Assembly: GCF_018687715.1 (NCBI RefSeq)
Contig: NC_056752.1
Coordinates: forward strand, 44,352,501 to 44,416,500
Source: Carya illinoinensis
Taxonomy: Eukaryota > Streptophyta > Magnoliopsida > Fagales > Juglandaceae
Length of the DNA: 64,000 bases
Direction: 5' to 3'
The number at the start of each line of letters is the position of its first letter. The first letter of the stretch is position 1. The position numbers and the translations under genes are program-made. Positions 48,555 through 58,817 of this stretch are shown here, in pieces. Under the pieces are notes generated by a model. The model saw only the letters and a list, made by a program, of their open reading frames with translations. It had not been told where the DNA came from and made no database searches.

Positions 48555-49060
48555 TTAAAAGAATTACTACCGTGACTTCCTATTACAGCGACTAGAAGTC
48601 GAGGTAATAAGTCAATTTTAAGGTGACGAAATTATGGTAGATTTTTTGTCGCTGTAATAAGTTATTAAGACGACTGATAAATAGGAAAGTGACGTATATT
48701 TGACCATACTATTTTCGGCGAAAAAAAGTTGCGAGAAAAAGTCTTTAATTCCGGCTAGTTTTCCGCATAACCACAAAATTCTGACTGCAATAAAAATATG
48801 TGTATTTCCTGCTATATTAGTGTCACCGGAAATAAAAATAGCCTAATCTACTACTTTTTTTTGTAGTGTTTCCCAGAGCTGCAAGTTACAATAGCTAATG
48901 AAAGTGTTTCACAACCAGATAATGAAGATAGGAAACATTTGAGTAAAAATAAACAATATCCATCGAATAGTGATGTTGTTCAGGAAAAAAATCAGGCGAA
49001 GGGTGGAAGAAAACTTAGAAGCTCAACTCGGGTTCCTCACAAACCCATCTGCATGGATCT

Positions 49061-50653
49061 ATGATTTGTAACCCTTTGTTTTGGAATATCTGTGGCCTCA
49101 TATCCTCACAGAAAAGGTTGTGTAAGTTGGTTAGGAAGTTAAAGGTGAATTTTTTTATGTTAGCAGAGCCATTTGCAGATGATACTAGGATGGAATTTTT
49201 GCGAACCAGGTTGAATTTTGATCGTAGTTTTTCGAATCACAATGCTGGTGGTAAACTTTGGGTGCTTTGGGGTAGAGGAATGCAAATTTCTGTCACTAAC
49301 TTTAGTACTTAACATATCACAGTTTTATGGTTAATAACTCTCGGCAAGTATTTGTGTCTGTCGTTTATGCTAAATGCATTTATTTGGAAAGAAGAGATCT
49401 CTGGAGGCTACTACAATTGGATGCCGTGCAAGATAGTCATTGGCTGTGTCTTGAGGATTTTAATATTATTCATACTAAGGAGGAAAGAATAGTTGGTAGA
49501 CCTCGGTTGAGGGTTGCCATAGATGATTTTAATGAATTCATCGATAATTGTGGCTTAGTAGATATAAAATCAGTCGGGAGTAAATTCTCTTCATATAATG
49601 GTCAGTGGGGTTTAGCTAGAAGCTGGTCGAAGATTGACAGATGTTTGCTCAATTCCTTGGCTGCTAATTCTTTACCGGATGCTTATTGTAAATATCTGGC
49701 CCTCACGACATCAGATCATGCTCTGATATCTTTTGTCCTACATTTTCTGATAACTCGTTATGGCCCTCCCTCGTTCAAGTTCCAACAAATGTGGGTTTCA
49801 CATGATAACTTCCAAGATGTAGTTAAAGAGGCATGGGACGTTCTTGGTGTGTCTATGGTTTTCCGGTTTGGCTACTAAGCCTAACTAGTCTGGAATCTAT
49901 TCATTCAGGAGCGGTGGATTTTCTTTTACGGCCTTCCTTCAGGCTAGGCCACAGAGAGATCTCCCAAATTTGTCAATGTATGTGCAGAATTCTATTTTAG
50001 AGGAGGAGAATGATTGTCTCCTTTAGCTCCCTTCGATCCAAAAGGTAAAAGAAGCCATGTTTTCCATTCTAGTAGATAGTAGTCTAGGCCCCAATGGGTT
50101 TGGTTCGGGTTTCTATAGATCGTGTTGGGATATTGTTGAAAATGATGTGGCGGCAGCAGTTAGGGATTTTTTCAATGGGGTTCTAATGCCTAGATTTTAT
50201 TCGGCTTCTCATATTGTGCTTATCCCAAAAATGCAGCAGCCTACAGGTTTTGATAAGTTCTTACCTATAAGTTTGTGCTCTGTCGTGTATAAGGTTTTTT
50301 CTAAAATCTTGGTTTGAAGATTGTCTCCAATCTTGAGCAAAATTATCTCCCTTGAGCAAGGTGCATTTTTGCTTGGAAGAAGCATATTTGATAATGTTAC
50401 TAATTGGTTGGAGAAGGGAAGATGTAACTTATGGTACCTGGAAGACGATTGGGACACGATACAAACGATTCTTTCTTCATTGGAATTTAAGATCGGGCAT
50501 ATCTTTAGAGAAGGAAATGCAGAGGCATATTTTCTTGCTCGTTGGGCTTCAGATCAGAAATCAGGCACATGGGAGACGTTCCAGGAGGTTCTACACAAGC
50601 TTAAAGGGATCCTCAAAGTTGATAGAATGGGCCTCCATGCCTTCAGATTTTAG
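49061..50653 (+). pseudogene. LINE C ORF2 remnant: endonuclease, partial RT, RNase H end
   Basis: The endonuclease/exonuclease/phosphatase domain is split in two frames (49061-49312 and 49327-49878), the second holding VYAKCIYLERRDLW, a DFNII box and SDHALISF. An RT N-terminal stretch (50057-50317) has LGPNGFGSGFYRSCW. After a stop, the frame jumps to the RNase H C-terminus in 50321-50653. Frameshifts, stops and the missing RT core make it inactive. Confidence 0.85.
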
Positions 50654-50962
50654 AGTCTGTAGCATGAGAGATTAAGGTTTGATTTTTTTGTTGCTCGGTT
50701 TGGTTTTTTTTTTTTTTTTGTATCCCTTTGTATTTGTTAGTGTCCTTAGGTTGAGAGCATAAGGTTTTTTTGGATACTTGGGTTTTTTGGTTTTTTTTCT
50801 TATCTTATAACCCCCAAGTATTATGTTGTTACCACGGTATTTCTCCGCTATAAGTGAAAGTTTATTAATAAAATTTGGGATGGGCTACTAATAGAAATGT
50901 TACTCCAACTCTTCTTAAAAGATGATGATGATAATAATAATAATAATTCTTAAGTACTTTTG

Positions 50963-52737
50963 TCTTCTCTTTTTCGGTTTTCTCTTTATAAGTACTCTTG
51001 ATCTTTCGTTTTTTTTTCCCTTATTTTAAAATAAACAGATTAATATTCTTCTGAATAATACATGGCTGATGATAATTAAAAACATTATTGCAAGAACATG
51101 ACAACAAGTTTTTCATTAAGTGTTGATTAGCTAGCGGATCAATTTGAGAAAGAATAACCATGAGTACGTACGTCCATTAATGTCATATATCTTGCGACGT
51201 TTGTATATATGTTTAAAAATACTGTATACAAGAACCATTTACGCCAGGGAAAGAAAAATGCATGATAATTAGCCTGTAAAAAGAATTATAAAGATCAATA
51301 AGATTACAATACATCAAAAAAATAATTATAAGTTAATGTGATTTTTTTTTTTGTTTCAAAGGAAATTACTTATGACATTCATCATAAAAATCATAATAAT
51401 GACAGAATATATGCATGCACATCAAGGATCGGAGGATCCTCGATCCATGTCTAGTACTACTACATCGATCAGAAATAAGATCTATCGAACTTGTAATTAA
51501 TAAAAGAGTTTTATTAATTTAACTTATTATATCAAACTATATTATATATTAATTTGTAAAAGAAATTTGTATATTCTTAGAATTTTTCATAATTAAGTAA
51601 CGATCAAAGAGATGCCGCCCATATTTAAGAGCTTAACACTAGACGTACGCGCGTTACCTAGCTAACTAGGTAATTATGTTCGTTATTATGGGAGAAATGG
51701 TACTACTTATAAATTAAGCGTCTGATCATCAGCCATTTACCCTATTTATTCCATTGATATCTCATCGTACGTGTTCATGATGTGGGTATCGAATGGATCA
51801 TCGTCGATCGTTACATTTAAATCAATCACGATCGAAGAGTACTAGCTACTACTTATATATAATAACCCTTCTTCTAGCGTACGTAGTACTATGCTATATA
51901 ATATAGCACTTGAATGTTGGAAATATCCCATATATATGCTTAATTAATTGCCTAGCTAGCTAGCTACACTCTTAATTTTTACGTTGACTAATTTTAATAT
52001 ATTAATTAGATAATCCCATAAATAATATTAACTAGTCTTAATGACATGATATATTGGGACGACAACTTCACAATTATTCATACACATTAATGAGTACTTG
52101 ATCAATTAATTAGGTGATATCAAAGCATAAATTCTTATACATCAAGCATTAACAAATTAGAAAATATTGTATGGCACATGACATTAATATATATATATAT
52201 ATATATGCATAATGCATGGTACGTATAGCATCTCGAAGAAACGGCAGTACTAGGTGGTAAATTAATTTCAAACAAATATATATATATCTTATATAAGAGC
52301 TAGCTGTTTGTATTAATTTATGAAAACAAATACCAAATAACATATATATATATACTATTATTAGTACGTTATCATGTGTATTAATTTGTCAACCAAAAAA
52401 AAAAAAATTGTCAACAAAAGAATCTTGAGAAGCAGAAATATTGGGAAACACAGGAATATTTGATAATGTCCCACCATGCACCACCTCTACTTTCTCTCGC
52501 TTTCTTCGCACAACAACGTTGGCTAAGTTAACCACATGCAACTCATCTATTTCTGTCTCTTTGCGTAAAAACGCTGTCATAACCATCAAAACAATTTGGT
52601 TCCCCGCTCTTTTGGCCTCTCCGCCTCTCTCCTTGAAGAGAATGCATATTCTCTCGCCCCATTCTCTCCCGCCGGATATCTAACGAGCATCACCGCCAAT
52701 CCAGTTACGCGCGCTTTCATCATCACTACCCTCTGCC
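50963..52737. other. Intergenic region upstream of the UNC-13 gene
   Basis: AT-rich, with TA microsatellites near 52187 and 52280-52355 and a TAGCTAGC palindromic tract near 51950. From about 52440 the base composition becomes exon-like and pyrimidine-rich, fitting the 5' UTR of the downstream gene. No TATA box could be assigned with confidence. Confidence 0.4.
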
Positions 52738-55700
52738 ATGGGCCTCCACTCGCTTTGTGAGTCTACATCCTCACCCCACGTAGCCTCCAGGCCCGACCAC
52801 CACGAGGCCCTTGAGGCTGACTTTGTGTGGCCCTTCGGCGAGCTTCGTGGCATTGACCGCGACGACATCCGGGAAACTGCATACGAGATATTCTTCACTG
52901 CGTGTCGGTCATCCCCGGGATTCGGAGGTCGTAATGCGCTCACGTTCTACTCCTCGAATAACCTCCAAGAAAACAACGGGGACGGGTCCGGGGGCCAGAA
53001 GCCGTATGGGGTGGTGATGAGCCCGACGAGCCGGGTGAAGCGGGCACTCGGGTTGAAGATGCTAAAACGGTCACCGTCGAAGAGGATGTCGGGTGTGGGG
53101 GCAGGTGGCACCTCTGCTGGGACGAACCCTCCGTCCCCTATAGCACACGGGAGTAGCGGCTTGTCGTTCACGGTGCCACAGCCGTTGAGGCCGAGACGGC
53201 CAATGACATCAGCGGAGATCATGAGGCAGCAAATGCGAGTGACGGAGCAGAGTGATACCCGGCTTCGGAAGACGCTAATGAGGACCCTCGTTGGCCACGT
53301 ACGTATTGAAATGAGTTGTTGGCATAGGTTAATGTTGTTTTCTTGTTCTTATAATTTAGTTACCTTGTTGGTTTTCTATACATTTATGCTTGCATAAAAA
53401 GTGATGTTCTTATAATATTTTTAAATTTTAAGATTTTTCGTTTTTTGAATCCTTGGCTTTTCCGTCAGCATCATAAATTAAGGTATAAGCTGAAAGGATC
53501 ATAAAATATGAGATCATGATCGATCCCATTAAAACAGTACTCCTACCCGTTGTTTCATCTATATATATATAATAGGTCAGGAGTACTTGTAAAACACGTT
53601 TATGTAGTTGGATTAAATAGGTTTCTTACAAAAATGATATGATTGTTTAAAATAAAATAAAAAAACTTGATTAATAAATAATTAAATGCATATAGACAAA
53701 AAAACAAACTTTAGCAGATATTTTTAGATAATGATAAGTCGGTAAGTATAATAATTACATATTTGGATACATAAAATAAAAAGATCAGTTCAAAATTAAA
53801 GTCATTATACATTAGAATAACATAAATAAATAAAAATAGCATTATTGTCACCACAATAAATACTATCACCATATTCAAAGAACGCATAAGATTTGAGACT
53901 TTTTTTAGAATGTTGGTCAATAAATCTAAATCATGTGTTTTAATATAATTTTTTTTTTTAATCTCAACATATTTGACCAGATCTTGTCTAGATCTGAGTG
54001 TTTTTTTTTGTGAATTTTTTTTTTTTTGTTTTGTATTTGTTGTTCTTTATTGTCCTTCATTTCCTATGGATCTAGACATTTATATTCAGATTAAGATCTA
54101 AGTGTTTTAGAGAAATGTGTGAGAGGGTGGATTTGAGGGGGGGATAGGTAGAGAGACCGGCATTGAAAAGTGGGAGAGAGATTCGAGATGAGAAGAAAAA
54201 AAGAATCAGGAATGAGAGAGAAATGCAGAAAAAGATAATTGTATCTTTAAAATAAAAAAATAATTAACGGACTTAACGAAAAAATAAGCAATTAGATAAC
54301 TACTTATTATAATAGAATATATATATATATATATATATACAAGAAGTTATACTCCCACATGCACCATTGGTTCGCTGGTTTCAATTAGCTAGTAGCTTTT
54401 TGTCACTTTACTTACAAGGATTAAAAAAAGAGAGAGAAAATAGAGAGATACTGTCAATTTTTGTCAAATCTATATATATTTAATTTGTTATCATAAGGTA
54501 TGAAGTATCCGATCCATGAAGTCAATTTATAAGATTTTTATAACAAAATTGTAAGTGTCAAGTATTTTGCAAATATAAAGTCCATGATCTAATGCTATAT
54601 TATTTGTAAAATAATACACACACTTGCGTATTCGTAACTGCACACAGCTACTTTTAACACTTCTCGTTTCTAACTTTTTCTTGGCGTGAAACAGATGGGT
54701 AGACGTGCAGAGACAATAATTCTCCCAATAGAGCTCCTTCGCCATCTAAAGCCACCCGAATTCAATGATTTCCATGAGTATCATCTCTGGCAACAGCGGC
54801 AGCTTAAAATCCTTGAGGCAGGGCTTCTCCTCCACCCTTCAATCCCTCTAGAAAAGCCAAACACCTCTGCCATGCGTCTAAGGGAGATTATCAGAGCTGG
54901 AGAGACAACACCAATAGACATCGGGAAGAATTCCGACACCATGAGAACACTTGGCAATGCTGTGGCTTCGTTATCGTGGCGAAGTCCAAATGGAACTCCC
55001 ACGGATGTTTGCCACTGGGCAGATGGATTCCCTCTCAACATCCACATCTACAATGCTCTTCTTCAATCAATCTTTGACCTCAAGGATGAGACACTAGTCC
55101 TTGACGAGGTTGATGAGCTTCTAGAGCTAATGAAGAAGACGTGGTCAACATTGGGAATCACTCGACCTCTGCACAATGTGTGTTTTACTTGGGTGCTATT
55201 TCAACAGTATGTTTTGACTGCACAGATAGAACCAGACCTTCTTTGTGCTTCCCAGGCTATGCTGTTAGAAGTAGCAAATGATGTCAAGAGACCAAACCGA
55301 GAGTCCGCATATGTCAAGATCCTATCCTCGGTATTGACTTCGATGCAAGGGTGGGCAGAGAAGAGATTGCTTAAATACCATAACTATTTCCAGCGGGGAA
55401 ATGTTGGCCAAGTTGAAAACCTTCTTCCTTTGGTGTTGTCGGCCTCAAGGATTTTAGGGGAAGATGTTACAATCACGGAAGGGGCAGGACGAGAGGAAGG
55501 AGAGATAACTTTGGTGGATTCGTCTGGGGATCGTCTTGGCCACTATATTCGGTCATCCTTGAAAAGCGCATTTGCCAAGGTTTGTTATTTAGACCCTCTC
55601 CAAATTTCTAGTTCAAGTTTTTGCATAATGCGTAGTCATTGTAGTCTTTGATTGATAACGACAGATAATCAAAACTCGGAACATAAAAAATATGAAACAA

Positions 55701-57697
55701 GAAGCAAGCAAGGCTCTATTTCAATTAGCCGAGGAAACTGAAGATTTGGCATTGAAGGAGAGGGAAATCTTCAGTCCAGTACTTAAGAGATGGCACCCAA
55801 CTTCGGCTGCAGTTGCTGCCGTGACGTTGCATAATTGCTATGGTGCTGTGTTGAAACAATATTTAGGCGGGGTGTTCAAGCTCACAACTGAGACAGTCGG
55901 GGTATTTCAGAGGACGAGAAAACTGGAAAAGCTATTGGTCCAAATGGTTGTAGAAGACTCGGCTGACTGTGATGATGGGGGCAAAGCAATAGTACGAGAG
56001 ATGGATCCATATGAAGTTGATTCAATCATATTGAACCTCTTGAAAAGATGGATTGACGAGAGGTTGCAGAAAGGGAAAGAGTGTCTCCAACGAGCAAAAG
56101 AATCCGAAGTAAGTTTCTTTACTTCAGATAAATTTTGCAAAGAATCTAGATTAGCTTTTGAAGAGTGAGCAAACCTCTAAGTGGGTCGGGTACCATAGAC
56201 TGAATGGTTACAATTTGTGTTGCAGACATGGAATCCGAAGTCCAAATCAGAGCCGTATGCGCAATCAGTTGTCGAGTTAATGACGTTAGCCAAGGAAACT
56301 GTAAATGACTTCTTTGAAATCCCAATAGAAATTACGGAAGATTTAGTCTTTGATCTTGCAGATGGTTTGGAGAATCAGTTCCAGGAATATGCTACATTTG
56401 TTGCATCATGTGGTAAGATCTTTCTCTTCGTTGGTTTTTCACCTAATAGTAGTATTATGTGCTGCATTTTTTGTTTTTGTTTAATCTTTTTCCCTTTAAT
56501 GGGAACTCCTGCATTGGCAGAAAATTCCTCTTCCTCTCAAAGTTATCTGGTGGTATTGGTACCAAGAGCATTAGAGAAATGCATGACATTTTTATTTGCA
56601 ATAGCGCAAAGATTTAGAAATGTCATGCATTAGCACAATTTTTATTGCAATTCTCTAAAAGATTTAGAAGAATTGTGCCAACTATATTGCTTCTTCCTTA
56701 CTTCTAACATATATTTTCAGGTTCAAAAAAGATCTATATCCCCACACTTCCTCCTCTGACTAGATGCAATCGAGGCTCAAAGTTCCTTCAATTGTGGAAG
56801 AAAGCTGGCCCATGCGGTGCGGGTGCAGAGGAGTGGCACCAAAATGGAGCAAATGAAGATCACAGTACTCAATCATCAACAAGCCGAGGAACACAACGCC
56901 TCTACATCCGCCTTAACACCCTGCATTATCTTCTTTCCTACCTTCACTCCCTTGACAAAACCATCTCCCTCTCCCCGCGAACGGTTCCTTCAACTCGCAA
57001 ACGTTTTGCCAATGGCCGAAGGTCCAATAACAATTCCTCTTCATACTTTGATCTTGTAACCACATCCATCCAAGCATCCTGCCAACGTATCTCAGAAGTA
57101 GCTGCTTACCGCCTTGTCTTCCACGACTCAAACTCTATCTTCTATGATAGTCTCTACGTCGAAGATGTAGCCAATGCACGGATTCAACCAACATTGGGCA
57201 TTCTCAAACAGAATCTCACTCTTATGACTACAATTCTCACAGACCGAGCCCAAGCCCTGGCAATAAAAGAAGTCATGAAGGCCTCGTTCGAGGCATACCT
57301 TATGGTTTTGCTTGCTGGAGGAAGCTCTCGTGTTTTCTTTCATTCTGATCACGAGATACTAGAGGAGGATTTCAAGGCGTTGAAGCAGGTTTTCTGCGCT
57401 TGCGGAGAAGGATTGATAGCAGAGGAAGTGGTGGAGCGGGAGGCCGAGATTGCAGAAGGGGTAATAGCATTGATGGGTATGTACACAGAACAACTGGTTG
57501 AAGATTTCAGCATTGTGACTTGTGAAACGAGTGGGATTGGAGTTTTGGGTTCAGGGCAAAAGTTACCGATGCCTCCAACAACTGGAAGGTGGAATAGAGC
57601 GGATCCGAACACAATACTGAGGGTGTTGTGTTATAGGAGTGATGCAGTAGCAAATAAGTTCTTGAAGAGGACATTCCAATTAGCTAAAAGGAGATGA
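52738..57697 (+). CDS. Plant UNC-13 homolog (DUF810, MHD domains), 5 exons, 1017 aa
   Basis: Belongs to the plant UNC-13/DUF810 family with MHD1 and MHD2 regions related to Munc13 and CAPS vesicle-priming proteins. The family member PATROL1 takes part in delivery of proton ATPase to the plasma membrane. Exons: 52738-53298, 54695-55579, 55665-56108, 56226-56412, 56721-57697. All are GT-AG, phases fit, total 3054 nt. The N-terminus carries FVWPFGELRGIDRDDIRETA and ACRSSPGFGGR, marking the shorter paralog group rather than PATROL1 itself (which starts differently and is about 1100 aa). Exon 2 has WADGFPLNIHIYNALLQSIF; exon 3 WHPTSAAVAAVTLHNCYG; exon 5 the MHD2 part, with YVEDVANARI and EEDFKALKQVF, ending in a basic tail. 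The start at 52738 is the first in-frame ATG ahead of the family N-terminus. No defect is visible. Intron 1 is 1.4 kb; the others are short. Confidence 0.93.
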
Positions 57698-57983
57698 AGA
57701 CATTTGTTTTCGTGTATATTTGAAGCAGAGAGATTGGATTTGTGATCTGATTCAAATGCTGGCAGCTTCCAGCCGTTACTGTGAAAAAACACTAATCAAG
57801 CAAATGTTTGGGGTTCATAATTAGGTGTTTCCTTAACTTTGAATGCGAATATCAAGAAACTTGCTGTAGGTCGAGAGAGAGGGCTTTAATGTACTATCTT
57901 AGGCCAATTTGTCGATCGTATGCACTGTTTAGACCAAAGTATGTTTATAGTGACAATACTGCATGTGGTGGAAATGGAGGATT

Positions 57984-58031
<48 letters not shown>

Positions 58032-58817
58032 ATGTTGATCGCTGTCATAACAAAATGATTTCAAAAGCTGAACACATTTGTGTGATAAAGGATATCAATA
58101 TTTGGAAGACTCCACGAAGGAAGGCATCAGTTAAGCCGAAGGCGATATGCATATGTGTGTGTGTGATATAGTTAGAAAGTGGTAATGCTAGATATATCTA
58201 GTGTGTACACGTGTATAAATTAAATATGTGAATTTTAAATTTATCTTCTTTTTTTAAATGAATGGAGTATGTTATATGAGAATTGTACAAATTATTTATT
58301 TTTAAAAAGTAATTGATGCATGAGGTAACTAAGGTTATTGTGAAAATACAGCATAAACTAATTACAAGATTCAGGCAGAAAGGATAATTACTTTTCTTGA
58401 AAAAACAAACGGCAGAAAAGATAATTAAGGGAAAGGGTAGAAATAACAAGTAGGGAAGGGAAAATCCACAATGCGCTAATAATCCTTGGGTCCATCAGGC
58501 ATCAGCCGAAAGAAGATAGGATTATGACCCATTCTTCATTTAGTACCGTAAAGAAAGAAAGTACCAGTAGAACCAAAGTTGATTAATATTAATTGTTACT
58601 TAACTCAATATTTGGTGAAGTATATGGGACTTTTGGCAGTGGTCTTTTGTGTTCTTGGCATTCACGCCCCTAAATACTTTTTCTATTATCAAGATGGTGC
58701 AAACGTTACATTCTCTTGACTCAGGTAAAGCAAAATCGACCATAGAATATCTTAATCCAAAAGCTATACAAACCAATAGGAACGCTATGATCAAAGGCCT
58801 GTCCACAAAGTTGAATA
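57698..58817. other. Convergent intergenic region between UNC-13 and NPF genes
   Basis: 1.1 kb holding the 3' ends of both genes and a (CT)n microsatellite. No additional gene is recognised. The two short frames across the CT run are artefacts. Confidence 0.5.
57985..58027. repeat. (CT)n microsatellite
   Basis: About 42 bp of CT repeat, 290 bp downstream of the UNC-13 stop, within or close to its 3' UTR. Confidence 0.9.

Larger units (their letters stand above)
42729..48868. mobile_element. Non-autonomous CACTA (CMC/En-Spm) element carrying captured gene fragments
   Basis: 6140 bp. The left end is CACTACAACAAATAAGGCTA and the right end is ...TTTTTTGTAGTG, so both termini read CACTACAA inward. 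A 3-bp duplication TTT occurs at 42726-42728 and 48869-48871, the size typical of CACTA elements. Subterminal zones share GGCTATTT and TTTCCGGYGAC phrases in inverted orientation. No transposase is recognised. The interior holds, on the minus strand, four UBP12/13-like exons and a dienelactone-hydrolase last exon, and on the plus strand an AIG1-type exon. Two nested elements and a MITE have inserted into it. Confidence 0.92.
42645..49064 (+). pseudogene. LINE C ORF1 C-terminal part, interrupted by the CACTA element
   Basis: The frame is open from the LINE 5' junction to the CACTA insertion at 42729 and resumes after it at about 48872, staying open to a TGA at 49062-49064. Leaving out the element and one 3-bp TTT duplication keeps the frame. 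The tail is basic and polar with no domain I can name. Its stop overlaps the ORF2 start (ATGA at 49061). Confidence 0.75.
42629..50944 (+). mobile_element. LINE C, 5'-truncated and internally deleted, split by the CACTA element
   Basis: Flanked by an 18-bp target duplication with one mismatch, AATTCTTAAGCACTTTTG at 42611-42628 and AATTCTTAAGTACTTTTG at 50945-50962. The 5' end lies within ORF1. ORF2 begins with an endonuclease (FWNICGLISS, LAEPF, then SDHALISF near 49709), followed by the N-terminal part of RT (PISLCSVVYKVFSKILV near 50260) and then directly by the end of the RNase H region (HIFREGNAEAYFLARWA near 50510). The RT core with its YADD box is deleted. A 3' region of about 280 bp ends in a (GAT/AAT)n tail. 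Without the insertion it measures about 2.2 kb. Confidence 0.9.

Noticed and set aside
52947..53222. Minus-strand frame of 91 aa opposite UNC-13 exon 1
   Set aside because: Shadow of a GC-rich coding exon; the plus strand carries the family motifs.
57808..58171. Short frames downstream of UNC-13
   Set aside because: They run through the (CT)n repeat and the 3' UTR and show no domain.
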